Assembly: GCA_950022655.1 (NCBI GenBank)
Contig: OX465579.1
Location: 52,679,950 to 52,743,949, forward strand
Reading direction: 5' to 3'
Length of the DNA: 64,000 bases
DNA from: Alentia gelatinosa
Taxonomy: Eukaryota > Annelida > Polychaeta > Phyllodocida > Polynoidae
Shown here: positions 50,401 to 62,500 of the stretch, piece by piece
Layout of the letters: every line of letters begins with the position of its first letter
Position numbering within the stretch: position 1 is the first letter of the stretch
Position numbers and translations under genes: made by a program
Notes under the pieces: model-generated
What the model was told of the DNA's origin: nothing
Database searches by the model: none
Seen by the model: only the letters and a program-made list of their open reading frames with translations

Positions 50401-51771
50401 ATACGTTTCTCTACTTTTTAAATCATCTTACATGTAAACTAAGAAATTTGAGATTTCAATATTCATTATATTGTGTGTCCTTGTGCTGATATCCGGTTGC
50501 AATTCTCCGATCCGGCCTGGAAGTAGGTGGCGCTCCGAACCGCCTTGGCGGCCATTTTGGAGACACACCTCCGCAGTGCTAAGCCTATGGGCCGTTTGGA
50601 TGTCCATTTATGTTACTTTTTAAAGTGTGAGGATGTTTTAAGTACTTCTGAAGAATTTCTCCTGACAAAATCAGACTCCCCTCGAATTTTCAGACCAAAT
50701 GATTATGTGGTAACCCCAGTTTAAACTATAAACGCGATGTCAACAAGTCGTCGAAACAAGCGATTTACTCGAGTTGGCACATTTAAATTAGGTCTGAATA
50801 ATGTAAATGAACCCGTTTTAACTATCACATGTACAGAATGCACAAGAGAAGGTCGATTAATACAGTTTTTCGCCATTTTAAACTCTGACAGCGCTTTGTA
50901 TTCACCAGGCAAGATGGCGGATCCCCCCGTTGTCAGGTGAATTTGCATGATTTGTAGGGTATTTTGAACCGGAAGTGTCAAGCCGGATCGGAGAATGCCA
51001 GCACCCCAGCTTCCAGTGATGTCTGCTATCCAGCGATAAAGCCTAGTCACTCACAACCCACGAGGGGCACTAGTCATGCAGTAGTTCCCCTTGATATGGT
51101 GTAGTTGTGGTGCAGTACCAGTGCAGCTATACTAACTAGACTATTTATGTTTATTTGCTGTGCATAAGTATAACTATCTGTAAGTCTTCACTAGAATATG
51201 AATCATTTGTTCATATTCAAATTAAGTGGTAATGGGGCATGTGGACCTGGCTTTATTTACGGAGTTTGCCGCGAGCGTAGATCAACATTTGTGCCAGATG
51301 TCTCAGTGAAAGTATGTGGGCCAGTTGTCTGACATTAGCGGTGCGCTAGGCAGTCTAAGTTTGTCGGTTTGTTATTAATGATATTTTAAGAACAACAAAA
51401 CATTGCATCTCTGCCAATTAACTGCATCATTGCATGATCTAAATACCACTAATCACTATTGATAAGTATTATGCACAAAACGCCTTTCATTTAATTCATG
51501 ATCTACCTAGATTAGCATTTACTCCACAAATTGAAATGGCAAGCGACAGACCCGGTTTTACACTTGCCGATTCGGTCACTTTCACAAGACTTCAATACAC
51601 TTTCTTATATTATCGCCTGACATAATGGACTTGGTGAGCGTACATGGGCAAACTACACGGCATAATCTAATCGGGCTACACTGAACAATAATGGAAAAAT
51701 AATATGATATAAGATCAGACTATAATCTTACCCCAAACCGCAGAAAAGAACAAAGTAAATAAACAATACAT
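44445..51771 (-). CDS. 26-29-p: 26/29 kDa proteinase: papain-family cysteine protease with N-terminal 26-kDa domain
   Basis: Ten exons on the minus strand give 1635 nt, 544 residues, close to the insect 26/29 kDa proteinase (about 550): 51732-51771, 50190-50342, 49543-49718, 48849-49089, 48341-48536, 47738-47931, 47201-47292, 46496-46660, 46078-46270, 44445-44629. All junction phases agree. Exon 1 encodes a signal peptide [13 protein letters not shown]. Residues about 15-205 form the non-catalytic domain ([20 protein letters not shown]). An I29-type propeptide follows ([20 protein letters not shown], then [10 protein letters not shown]), and the mature C1A peptidase starts near [20 protein letters not shown]. 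Catalytic Cys348 lies in CGSCWSFG, His492 in [11 protein letters not shown] and Asn512 in [15 protein letters not shown] is present. The enzyme is presumably a lysosomal or secreted, digestive or immune protease. It is intact, with no breaks. The same architecture is called counting factor associated protein D in some annotations. Confidence 0.95.
45028..45987 (-). repeat. About 1-kb dispersed repeat, copy A (in proteinase intron)
   Basis: Read on the minus strand it starts TTAGCAGGTGGACGGTTGGT at 45985 and continues through the same blocks as copy C (57472-58582): GCTATAGCCTGCTGTAGTACAC, a G tract, GAAATGGGCATGCTCAAACA, ACACTCTAGGAAGTGTCA, TATTCATGTATTTTTGCC, TTCCCTATTCATGGAT and a CCCTCC-rich end near 45030. 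It fills most of the last intron of the proteinase gene. No protein or transposase was recognised. Confidence 0.8.
46862..47129 (+). mobile_element. 268-bp MITE with CAGRGATGTCAGTT termini
   Basis: The left end CAGGGATGTCAGTT and the right end AACTGACATCTCTG are inverse complements with one mismatch. The element is flanked on both sides by AATAAA (46856-46861 and 47130-47135), a 6-bp target-site duplication. It sits in the intron between the proteinase exons starting TGQLVRL and GAVTPVK. Its termini resemble those of the 63-bp minisatellite element (CAGGGGCGTCAG), so both may have used related transposases. No coding capacity. Confidence 0.82.
50502..50996. mobile_element. 495-bp MITE with ATTCTCCGATCCGGC termini
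   Basis: ATTCTCCGATCCGGC at 50502 recurs as GCCGGATCGGAGAAT ending at 50996, a perfect 15-bp inverted repeat, in the first intron of the proteinase gene. The interior is bounded by GGCGGCCATTTTGG (50546) and CAAGATGGCGGATCC (50911), a further mirrored pair carrying the YY1-like core AAGATGGCG. Open frames of 60-109 codons on both strands have no recognised homology. Target-site duplication is unclear (TTGCA against GCCAG). Confidence 0.75.
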
Positions 51772-51980
51772 CGTTGTGGTGGAGAGTCGTCTGAAAACGA
51801 CATTCGCTGGTACGAGCAAGCAACTACAAATACAAGAAAGAACGGCAATCAGTTACGTACGTCCGGGTAGTTTGCATTCTGGGTACGTCCATCCGGCAAT
51901 GTCAAGGTCGGCTAGGTGTTGTTGGTGAATTTGACGTGCTTTATTGGGGATTTTATCCCATCTTCACATTGTCAGCCATC
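51772..51980. promoter_or_regulatory. Divergent promoter between 26/29 proteinase and NDUFA11
   Basis: The start codons of the two genes face away from each other with only 209 bp between them, so both promoters and both 5' UTRs must fit here unless further untranslated exons exist. No TATA box was seen. TACGTCC occurs twice (about 51857 and 51894), and GTCAAGGTCG at 51901-51910 differs by one base from an estrogen-related-receptor half site, a motif associated with mitochondrial genes in animals. The motif reading is inference. Confidence 0.6.
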
Positions 51981-54900
51981 ATGCCTAATGTATATGATAC
52001 TCCAGATGGAAAAGACTGTCTTCCCAAGACAGCAGATTTGGCAGTAAAAGGAGGGAAAGTTGGTGAGTCAAGTCAGACTGTCTTGAAACCCTAAATGTTG
52101 CTGTACAAAATCAAGAAGTAACCAATGTCAACCTCAATGGCAGTGAGTGAATCCCCTCACTTGTAACGAATTCATCAAACCAAGTCTATCTAAATTAGCA
52201 AGTGTTATTGCTTATGAATAATGATGGTAATGACAAATTATACATAGCATAGTGTATATACTTTATCCGGTCCTGATAAATCAAAGATATTTAGAAAACG
52301 CTTACACTGCATACATGTGACTGTCAGTGTCACTCTGTCAACTCAGTGTGTGCAGTCCTGGTCCGAGGGTGGACTGCCAGATTGCAGGACGTTTGGGCAC
52401 ACTAGCCAAAACTTGGGCAAAAGTCAGGGCGTTAGGGCACAGCCTACTCCGGGGGTGTAAAAGCCTCAGTAGTGCCTCAGCTGCACCGCGATGCCGTGGT
52501 CGCATATGTGGTGCCGGGAGGGAGAATAGCAGAATTGGACGTTAGGGCCCACCCTGCAGAAGTTCAATATCTCATTTTATATGATCCTACAATTGCTAGA
52601 AACGGCGCAAATGACACAGTTTCCGCAAATATGAAATGTAAGTAATGACTTGACATGTATGCATATTGAAATGATACATGTCAATGTTATGATAAGTGTG
52701 CTCTTGGTGGGCCCTAACGTCCTGATATGTGGGCCCTAACGTCCCTACTTTCGGATGGTGGACCTTAACGTCTGCACACCCTCTGCAATTCACCCACTCA
52801 GTCAGAGCCTCTCAATCTAGTGCAGCCCGTAACCTAGTCCGAGAGGCTCTGACTGTTTAGCGGTGCGGAGAGTCAGAGTGTACAACCATAGAGCTCTAGG
52901 CAAACTAGTCGACCAGATTGGTACATCTCAGATCAGCAGGCTTTTTGTATATAAATGGAGGTAGAATCTTTCTAATTTTGTGGAAGACAGCTTCCTGAGG
53001 CAAAATGCAGTAAAACGACAATAATTTCCTACCTTTGCATTAGTTCTAAATAATAGAACAGCCAATGTTTGTAAAATCCATGTCAATGCATTCTACAGTT
53101 GGGAGAATTTACAAGAAGTTGGTACCAAATGCACATCTTTGATCCCACACAGGGGTTTGCCAGGAACCAGTTTATCAAATATGGCTGACATGAGTTAGAA
53201 GTGGTGAAATGTGGTGAAATCAGTTGTAAAAAAGGATACAAAAGGTGATACAAAGGAACAAAACAGGAGTTTATACTATCAAAAAGGATTTATTATACAT
53301 CCCTGAAGGTAAGGGTGCATGAACACGCACTGACATTGACAGGATTACTTAGAGCCAAGGAGGTGCTTTTCTGTGCTATGGGAATAAGGGTATGTGCTCT
53401 CTGACTGTCCGCTAGGAAGTCAAAGTTTCTCGGACTACCCGTAACCATCCCTGTCCCAATGGAGATGTTGGATGTATATGTTGCCTGGGCCTGAATAAAG
53501 TACTGATTCCACCAGGACGCACGATCTAAGCCAAACTATAGGCTCGCTAGGTCAGAATAAATCGATGTTAAGGGTTCCACAATTAGGTGTAAATATAATG
53601 ATCTTATAAGATTTATCAGTCCAGTCAGATTATGCATGATACAGCCCGACAATGCCAGGCAAAAAACATTGTACAGTAAGCGAGGTGGAATCAGCATTTA
53701 AGTCATAGACAAAGTCGTCGCCTCTCATCTTTGGCGAGTGAACAGCTATCCTATGTAAAACATGTAGTGACAAGGGTTGAATTCAAGAATATCATGTTTG
53801 ATTAAAGGGGCTCGAACCTTGAAGGCCACATTCCCCAAGTGTCCATGACTGCCACCTTTTCGCCTGTATATTAATTATGTGTAATAATCCTACAAGTATT
53901 GGCTGTGTTAACATTGTAGCGGTTCGTGGTCATAATTCCTGTCCTTATGCTGGTTGTTCATTGATGGTGTCACTATATCAGTAATATTAGTAGAATACCG
54001 TTACCATGTTTTATCCATTTTGACCATGCACCTTTATTCCCCTATCATCAAACTTTCTCATCCCAGGTAGTTGGTAGTGATATGACTTCATCCATTTATT
54101 CGCTAAGATTACTTTCTTAAACAACTATAATTTTCTTCATCTGTTATCTTCTTCCTACACTCGTGTGTTTCTATGCTATCAAAATTTTGATGTAACCAGA
54201 TAGACATAATGGAAGATCATCCTTGTGATGGATTATGTCCAATAAAGATCTGTAACACTGCATGCCTGTATGCAACTTAACCAAATGACCGTAATATAAC
54301 CTCATCATTATCAGATAGAGGTGTAATCAACTTCCTAATGAGTAATGATTTATGTTTGTGTGTTGTATTAATGATTTATGTATTTGTTATCTTCAGGAGC
54401 AATAATATCAGGGGTTGATATGGTTCTCCTTTCCAAGCCAACCACCGCCATGGGAATCGGCAGAACATTTGTTTACTGGACTGGACCTGGAAGTAAGTTT
54501 CTCGACGATTCTTGAATACTTTGTGGTTTTCCGGAATTGCTATCCATAACAAAACAAACAATCTAATTATAAATTAGCTACATGCCGCTGTGTTTCAACG
54601 TATCTCGCAAGTAACAACCTTTGACCTTAGTAATGATGTAAATAACCCCCAAACTTGGAATGATGACTGAAGAGTGAAAAACGGTTTGGGACGTCCATGC
54701 GGATTGCTGTATTAAAAACCTATAAATTTTAGTTTCTGAAAGACAATGTATTCTCTGAATTTTGCATTTTACTAGTTGCCCTGGGAGGTACATTCGCGGC
54801 TGTAAGCTGTCTGATGGGAGAATTAACTGGCAAGGACACGCCGGTGAACCACATAGTGGGAGGAGCCGTCTCTACTATGGCCGTCGTCGGAGCACGATGT

Positions 54901-56208
54901 AAGTTTATTTTCAATAATCTCCCTGTGCTCAGATTTATACACTCAACGTATAGAATTCATTCTCTCGATGGATGCGAGAAATATGTTCAGGTAAATGCAA
55001 TAGGAACATCTACATTGTAGAAGAAAAATAGATACCAGTTGAAAGTAAATTTTCTTGTTGAATTGTTGTAGCTCTTTTTTTTTAAGTGAGAAAGGAGTTT
55101 TCCTTAAAGAAAAGACGATTATTAGCAGGTGGACGGTTGGTCTTTAGGTTATGGCTTGAGCCTACTGTTGTACACATGCTTGTAAAGTCACTAGATGACC
55201 TGACCCCATTTTTGCTTTTTATACCTCACTAAGTAGAGATATGGATATGGTTTCTGTTTCGGACAGAAGGTTTTATGGCCATACAATATCTCACAGATTT
55301 TCAGAAAAAAGAGATTTCAGTTGGGGGGGACTTTATGAGTCACAGGTTCATTTTTAAGAACTCCTTTATGGACATATTTTTACCTGTAAAACTGGTTAAA
55401 TCATAATATAATATGCCTCATTTGAAAGAGAATAAAAAACAGTAGGTGCTAGGAAGTGGAATTTTCCAAGTAAATTCAATACTTAAAGAGATATTCAAGT
55501 ATTTGTTGAAAGTGGGGGGGGGGGGGGGGGGGGGTCAGTGAAATGGGCATGCTCAAACAGGTCGGTGGACCAACTCCGGCCACCCATCAGCATAATTTGA
55601 TGAATAATGGTTATCCCTAAGTGTATATTTCTTGTGTGAAATTGACCTTTGAGGCATTTTATCAACCAATTTAATTTTTTTAATTTGCTTATTGTTAGAA
55701 TTCCCTTGATTCTCAAAATGTCCACCCGGCACACCTGGTTCATGTAGCATCCTTAATTTCAAACACTGATATTTTACAAAAGATTGTCTTTGAGGTGGAA
55801 GCAATATCAAGATTGACAAAATATTGGAAGAAACTATTCAGCTTTCTTGTTATAGCCATATAACAAAGATGTATTGTAAATTGCAAAATCTAGCATCAAA
55901 GTAAAATTGTTAAAACCCCATATGAAAAAACATTGGACCACACTTTACTATCACAAATAGTTACGACAGATAACAGATCCTTACATAGAAGTGACACATT
56001 TTGTGTTTCTGTTTCAGATGGTGTTAAATCCGCCTGTCTAGCAGCTATACCAGTTACAGCACTAGCTGCCATTTTCAAAGTTGTGAAAATTTCGGGGTAC
56101 AACCTTACACCCGACCCAGCAAAACAACGAAAGGAATTTGGATCTTTCAATCACTTCGCCCGACACTATGGTCCTCGTACTGAAGTCCATGACCGTACCA
56201 ATTACTAG
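51981..56208 (+). CDS. NDUFA11: NADH dehydrogenase 1 alpha subcomplex subunit 11 (complex I, B14.7)
   Basis: Four exons (51981-52062, 54397-54492, 54776-54898, 56018-56208) sum to 492 nt, encoding 163 residues with consistent phases and GT-AG borders. The protein starts MPNVYDTPDGKDCLPK and has four short hydrophobic, Ala/Gly-rich segments of the Tim17/Tim22/Tim23-like fold: AIISGVDMVLL, ALGGTFAAVSCLMG, HIVGGAVSTMAVVGA and ACLAAIPVTALAAIFKV. It ends in a basic/aromatic matrix tail, EFGSFNHFARHYGPRTEVHD. NDUFA11 is an accessory membrane subunit of respiratory complex I in the inner mitochondrial membrane, needed for assembly and stability of the membrane arm. The length fits invertebrate orthologues, which are longer than the mammalian protein of about 141. 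A polyadenylation signal AATAAA lies at about 56309. It shares a divergent promoter with the proteinase. Confidence 0.93.
52063..54396 (+). other. First intron of NDUFA11, transposon-rich
   Basis: This 2.3-kb intron holds repeated ACGTTAGGGCCCACC words in both orientations (for example 52538 and, inverted, 52706), a 15-bp-arm hairpin CAGTCAGAGCCTCTC / GAGAGGCTCTGACTG at 52799-52850 and a TIR element at 52835-53437. No exon was recognised inside it. Confidence 0.65.
52835..53437. mobile_element. 603-bp TIR element in NDUFA11 intron 1
   Basis: TAGTCCGAGAGGCTCTGACT-GTTTAGCGG...AGTCAGAG at the left end matches, in inverse complement, the stretch GCTCTCTGACTGTCCGCTAG...TTTCTCGGACTA at 53394-53437. 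The roughly 44-bp termini agree at most positions, with small gaps. No transposase is encoded. The adjoining hairpin at 52799-52850 contains another copy of the terminus, suggesting a nested or partly duplicated insertion. Confidence 0.65.
55121..55558 (+). repeat. Dispersed repeat, copy B (truncated, in NDUFA11 intron 3)
   Basis: It starts ATTAGCAGGTGGACGGTTGG like copies A and C, runs through GTCACTAGATGACCTGACC, CTTTTTATACCTCACTAAGT, the G tract and AAATGGGCATGCTCAAACAG, and then stops abruptly near 55558 where the other two copies continue for another 500-600 bp. It is the left 40 percent of the element. Confidence 0.8.
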
Positions 56209-57471
56209 TATCTTCAACATCACTAGATATATTTGACATGGTCGTCATATCTACATATACCAGTAAAAGCTCCTTAATGCATTCATGACCACATCCTGTA
56301 TATAGAATGAATAAAATACGGAAATTATCATCTTGTTTCAGCTTTAAAGATCTATTACCATGATGGGGACTTTAAAACCCATGTCACATTTCTGTAAATG
56401 AAGCTGAATAACGGCCATAAGCCGTGTGCTACATTGGATATGAGAATTGTATTACGTTGGTTTTCCTCGATGCTGATCGGATAATATCCAATCGCTTTCA
56501 CTCCCCCACATATTGTTGAACGAGTGGCGATCACCTAGTATGTTTGGTTTGAAACCTTTTTACTTTTTTTTTGGGGGGGGGGGGGGGGAGTGGGGAGGAG
56601 AGTCAGGGGTTTGTCATTCTCAACATGAATGAATTCGTTTAGGGGCCTATACGCCCTAATCTGTCACCTGCAATGCTATATTCAAGGCTGAATATCACGG
56701 TCACTTGAAATGATTGATAAAATAGTCTATATATTATACATATTTTTATAGCACGTTGAATACGAGGCCTAAAGGCACAGAAAGATCCCATATCGACGTC
56801 TACGTTCATGCAGAAAAAGACAGGGTAGAAGAAGCGCCTCTCCTGCACAGTGCTCAGGCGTCCGGCATGTTTGTTACAGATATACGGTAGGGTATTTTAA
56901 GATTGCATTTAGCTGAAAAAATACAGAAATAACGGAAAAGGTGGCATCTCTGACATCCAATGTCAGTATAATGGTCTTTTGTATACTTCCTTCGAAAACT
57001 TAAAATAATTGCATATTTTCTCCCCACTTTGGATGGGCGTTTTGATATGCTTGGTTCCTGTTAAGAATTTCTCTATCCTTATTAGTTGAAAAGTACAATG
57101 AACCTCATCGCTACATGAAACAATGATAACTAAAACAATTGTTATTGCCCTGTAGTATATCTACGGCTGAATGATTCGCTATAGAACAAACACCACTTAC
57201 ATTGAATTATTTTGAAGATAAAGTTTCACTGTAACGTTAAACTTTTAAATATAGCACGACTCGCATTCTTGGTATTTGGGGTGGTGGGGTTGTGTTCCAA
57301 TAGCTCTCATAATTTAATCCAGCAGGTCAAGCCACCTCCCTTCCCTGGCTGGCACCGGTTAGAGCAAAGAATACAAATGCACGAATTCGACAAAAACCTT
57401 CATTAGACAGATCTTAGATGATATACCGTTCGTAACCAATTTAATAGTTTGATTATTAGGCCTGAAGAGTT
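56209..57471. other. Intergenic stretch downstream of NDUFA11
   Basis: Apart from the NDUFA11 3' UTR and polyadenylation signal it shows a G tract (56572-56589) and a GGTGGCATCTCTG word near 56940 that resembles the right end of the MITE at 46862-47129. No coding region was recognised. Confidence 0.55.
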
Positions 57472-58582
57472 ATTAGCAGGTGGATGGTTGTTCTTTAGGT
57501 TATGGCTATAGCCTACCTTAGTACACTACTTGTAGAGTTACTAGGCGACCTGACTACATTTTTGCTTTTTGTAGTTCACTAAGTACAGATATGAATATGA
57601 TTTCTGTTTGGAAAGGTTTTATGGTGGTACAATGCCTTACAGTTTTGATATTTAGTATTTTGGCATCGATTAAAAAAAAAAATGGTGAGTTCAGATGGGT
57701 GGGGGTGGGGGACTTAAGTAGTTACAGGTCCATTTTATGGACACATTTCTACCCTTAAACTGGTTGAATCATAATATGATATGCCATATTTGAAAGAGAA
57801 TAAAAAGCAGTAGGTGCTTGGAAGTAGAATTTTCTAGGTAGATTCTATATTTACAGAGATATTCAAGTATTTGTTCAAAGTGGGGGTGGGGGGGATTTGG
57901 GGTGAAATGGGCATACTCAAACAGATGTTCGATCAATATTGATTTATATTCAACATTAGTGTAACATCTTCATAAGTGGCAGTGACAGTTGCTTACACCT
58001 TGGGAAGTGTCACTATTTAGGTGAAATGTATATTTATTGTGCTATTCATGTATTTTTGCCAAATCTTATAATGAGAGGTAGTAGGTGTGTGAGTGGATGG
58101 TTTATTCAGCATATTTACACACAAATAGAATTCAAAATGGTTCATAACTTTGTTGTAGGAATCAGTCAAGACTCATTCAAATCATATTGGTTTATAAAAT
58201 TATTTGCAATATCATTTACCACCAGATATTGGCTTGACCTACCTTTAGAGTTTTGTACCCCACATGGCCAGGGAGCATGCAAACAGGTCTGCGCACTTAT
58301 CCATGAAGCTATCACCATGAGGCAACTGGAAACTTTTTCTCTTTACTCAGGGTATTGCTGATTGCCAATTGAAATGGCCCTCATGTAGCTAAATATATGT
58401 GTGTACTGATCCATGAACTGCTTAGTTCACAGAGGGATAGGGCATTCAATAGCCAATCAATGCAGGTCCTTCCCTATTCATGGATGCCATCCCCCTCCCT
58501 TCCTCACTCCTTGTTAATATAGTAATTAATTACTGGCAGATCCTTGAACTGTATTGAGTTTTGAATGCGTCTACCTGCTAAT
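57472..58582 (+). repeat. Dispersed repeat, copy C (most complete, 1.1 kb)
   Basis: It starts ATTAGCAGGTGGATGG and ends GTCTACCTGCTAAT at 58569-58582, so ATTAGCAGGT forms short inverted termini. Blocks in between match copy A at 45028-45987 in the opposite orientation. An open frame of 111 codons (58026-58361) lies wholly inside the repeat and shows no motif. Copies A, B and C lie within 13.5 kb of each other. Confidence 0.78.
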
Positions 58583-59520
58583 TTTGTCTTTAAAGGCCCA
58601 TTTTTCTATCTTTACAATGCACACTTAGCTCTTGTATTACTACTGAAACCAATGGTAGAAAACACCCCAATAACAGGAAGGAATAAGGTACTCCCCCCAA
58701 AAAGACAACAAAACTGACTAGTCCACAATCTAAAAAAATAAATTAGAAAAGGACAGCCATTTAGCCAAAAAGCTGCAATACGCTAACTGGAGATGAAATT
58801 AGACCCAGGTGAGATTGAAAACACACTAGAAAAAAAAAATTCCAATAAATTACTAAACCTTCACTCACATAATCGGAGGAGCCCAACTCACTGTGAGGCT
58901 CCAATACACCACAAAGCGATCCCATATGGGTACCGGGCAGTAATCTAGTAATTGGTAAATCCCACGGAGCTAACATGCAGGAGTGACACTGAGATCCAAG
59001 TCCCGAGATAACGAACGCCTCGTAACACCACACGCTATGTATACACAACAACGAACGCTGAAGGTACACGTTTTATTGGGCGAATTTATATATCTATCTA
59101 CGTGAGAAATCTGTGGCTGAAATATCCTACACAACTATGATTGGAACAGATGCATGTCAATAGAACACATGAATTAAGTAATTCAACTTTATTGTTAACT
59201 TGGCACTGAATCTCTCACTAAATATAAGTACTCTGATAATGTCACATGTTCACACTCCCTTGATGATAATTTAATCGCATCCCTTTTCCGTCAACATACG
59301 CGTCTATTTTCGAGATGTATTCTTCACAAAAGTATTCAATAGTTCCCGGACAAAGTGAACAAGTTCGAATATTTTAATGTGGTCACAGTGAAGTCAAATA
59401 TAGAGAATCTCAGACGAGATCTCAGATTCTGTTTGACCGAGCTTTATCATGGAAGATAAATTATGAAGATGTGAATAATGTTCTTTGTATCTGGAGTTAC
59501 GCAGCTGCTCGTCCAGCCGT
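58583..59520. other. Intergenic region and 3' flank of the SLC44 gene
   Basis: No gene was recognised. The minus-strand open frame 58761-59069 (102 codons) has no recognisable motif. The minus-strand 3' UTR of the SLC44 gene lies in the right part; a possible polyadenylation signal (AATAAA on the minus strand) is at about 59188-59193. Confidence 0.5.
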
Positions 59521-62500
59521 CTACCACTGGACGCCGGACTTGGCCTGACCGCCAGCCGTAGCTGCCGGACTCGCCACTGCCTTGTCCTCGTCGGCCGCCC
59601 CCGTACCTTTCTTTGCTTTCTTTTCTTTCGTTTTTAGGGCAGTGAGGGCCTGTGATGCGTTCGACACGTATTCCTATGCAAAGCAAAACCGAAGAAAATG
59701 TCCATTTTGTTTGTGTGTGCATGTATACATACATTAAAAGCTTTGATTGGAATGTTTTCTTCTTATAAAATCACTACATTGTCGGAGACTTCAAGATTAT
59801 TATAATACATTAGGCAGATAGGAAATTTGACAGATGAAACCCACAACTGACAAACACAAAATCGTGGAGACGACTCACCATTAGGCCCTTGCTCATATAG
59901 TAAGGTTTGGTGACGCCATCGTTCCGCTCACAGTCCTCACAGAAACAGAGGAAGATGGTGTCGATGGCCATGCCGTACACAGACAGAAACATATGAGCGA
60001 TGAGCAGGGATGCCACACCTATCACCGTGAGTGGAGCCCACACAAAGCATAACTCCGTCCTTTCCTGAAAATAGGATATTGTCATGAAGAAGTAACGCGA
60101 TCGACTCCTACATAATGGACACGCTCAGAATTTGGAGACGTTTATTTGTATTGTTTGTGTAAAGAAACCATAATAAATAAATCAATGAAGACATAGATGG
60201 AGAAGCCACACTTAAAGCTGTCAATGGACACCACAAAGACCATATATCCCCATCCACGGAATTTCTAAAATTGTTTCTGTTTTATGGTATACTTAGATAA
60301 CCTATAACTGATCATCGATTTCCACATGCTTAAAATTGTGGGAGAAGAACTATGGGCTTCGATTGTTTTGGTAAAATGACAAATGAATATTTCACAATTA
60401 CTCGGAACTGTGAACGGCAACTGCCCAGAAGTATCGGACAGTTGGATTCGGTCAGTCAGTACGTGTCTATCTGTATTGGACAGTCAGGATCAGTCAGCCT
60501 GTATTGGTCAGTTGGATTCGGACAGTCAGTATGAGTCCATCAGGGACCTGTTTCACTAGTTTTGTGACATGTCTAGATCAGTAGATGGCGTCTAGATGGT
60601 GTGTCCGGTTTCATAAGAACTAGACATTAGACTTCGTTTTGTCCGTTCTTGCTTGCACTGTTGGTGCCGCTTTTCATGTCTGTCTAACACTTTTGTCACG
60701 AAACTAGTGAAACAGGTCCATGATGTGTAGATTTGTCTAATTCTTATGTTTGGGGTCTGTCTTTACCTAAGGGCAGCTACTTGTGTTGTCACAAAACTAG
60801 ACAACCCCAATGTCTGTATGGTGTCACAGACATGTCACGAAACTAGTGAAACAGGTCCCAGTATTGGTCAGTCAATATCAGACAGTTGGAATCAGTCAGG
60901 TAGTATAGGTCAGGCGGAATCAGTTGGTCAGTCAGTATTGGCCTATTGGTACCGGTCCATCTGTCAGGATCAGTCAGTCAATATCGGTTAAATCGTGTTA
61001 AACTGGAGCAAGCTATACCTCGAGTAACTTGAGGCCGACAATGACAGGCACTGCGGCCACACCCAGCTTGGCGAGCAGAAGGACGAAGGTTCCCACTGAG
61101 TTGATGGCTGCCACGCGCAAAGCATTCGACACGAGCAGGGTGAAGGCACGCCGTGCCGCCCGACAAAAGTTGTAGCCGTAGATAGCTAAAACAAAGCAGG
61201 CAAGACACCTCAAGATGGATGCAAGTCGGGGTAAGGCGGAAATTTAATTCAACCAAATTTAATAGTATTTAAACTACTCTTAAATTTAACAGTAGTCATC
61301 AGTCTAATTCACCAAACTTGACGTGGGATGGTGTCATATTGATTATCAGGCAGAGGGGTGAACCGTATCCCTTAATATTTCCGCTTTCTGGTCATGACTA
61401 ATTAAGAATGAAGTAGTAGTCAATACAAATGAAAATGCCACTTCGACTTACCAACCATAATGTAAGCATTTTTATTTAGAAACTTAAGCACTTTTTCAAA
61501 GCACCAGAGGCAGCATGCAAGGCACTTGAGAATAAAGTCCACCACCTTGCTTGTTCGACCACGTAACCTTAGAGTGAACCAAATAAAAGCATTTTAAAAT
61601 AGCATTTAACAATTCGTTTATACCTTTAATGTAATCAATTATTAAAATTGGTTTTCTGAATAATCAATATATATCTACTAACACAAATAGACAGTTTTAT
61701 TTCTAAATCTGAAGAATCATTTTATGATATAAAGAATATTCATTTGATTTGAGAAAATTCTTTTTAAAGCGTGTTCGCACGCCTATATATGGTGTATAAA
61801 GATCAGAGTAGCCATATAGACCTTCAGCTTGCTGCAAAAAACTATTCCTTCACTATCTGTATGCTATTAACTGTAATATTGGGAAAGGAGCAGAGTGCCT
61901 GTGTCTCCGGGTCTTAGAGGCATGCATAGCTGACCATGAGCAATCACTAGAGACCAAAATACCTACACACCCACATACCATTTGCTCTTAGTCCTTTATT
62001 ACGATACAATCTCTAATATTTGTGGGTTTTTTAATGTAACACGGTAATGGATTTTATCAATTAATTAATGGTGCTTTCCGACCTTTTAGTGATCATGGCC
62101 AAAATGATCCGCAAGAACTGAACGAGAGCGATGATGAAGGCGCCAAAAGCTGCCGACCCGATGTGGTAACAAAGGAGGCGACGAATTGAGGCAAGGATGG
62201 GCCAACCCAACTTCTTCTTATTTCTGAAAAAAAACCACAGTGGGTTACAACTAAGTCAACATTCTTTTGCGAACTGAACAATAAAACAATTTTTCAGGTC
62301 AACGCAGTAACAAGAAAAAAGGAGACTTCCAATAGACTGGCCGTGATTCCGACATGAACGACTGGTTCACCGGCCGAAGTCGCACGGCGGTCGAGCATGC
62401 TACGTTTACAGGAACCTGATAAAAGCTAATTTACTAGGTTTTATGGACAGTAGCCCATTAAAACGCTATGCGGCGGCTGCCGTTGAACGTGTGGCCTATT

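Noticed and set aside
58026..58361. 111-codon plus-strand frame
   Set aside because: It lies entirely inside dispersed repeat copy C and is broken in the related copy A, so it is not a gene.
58761..59069. 102-codon minus-strand frame upstream in orientation of the next gene's 3' end
   Set aside because: No motif, not in a position to join the SLC44 exons, and probably chance in non-coding sequence.
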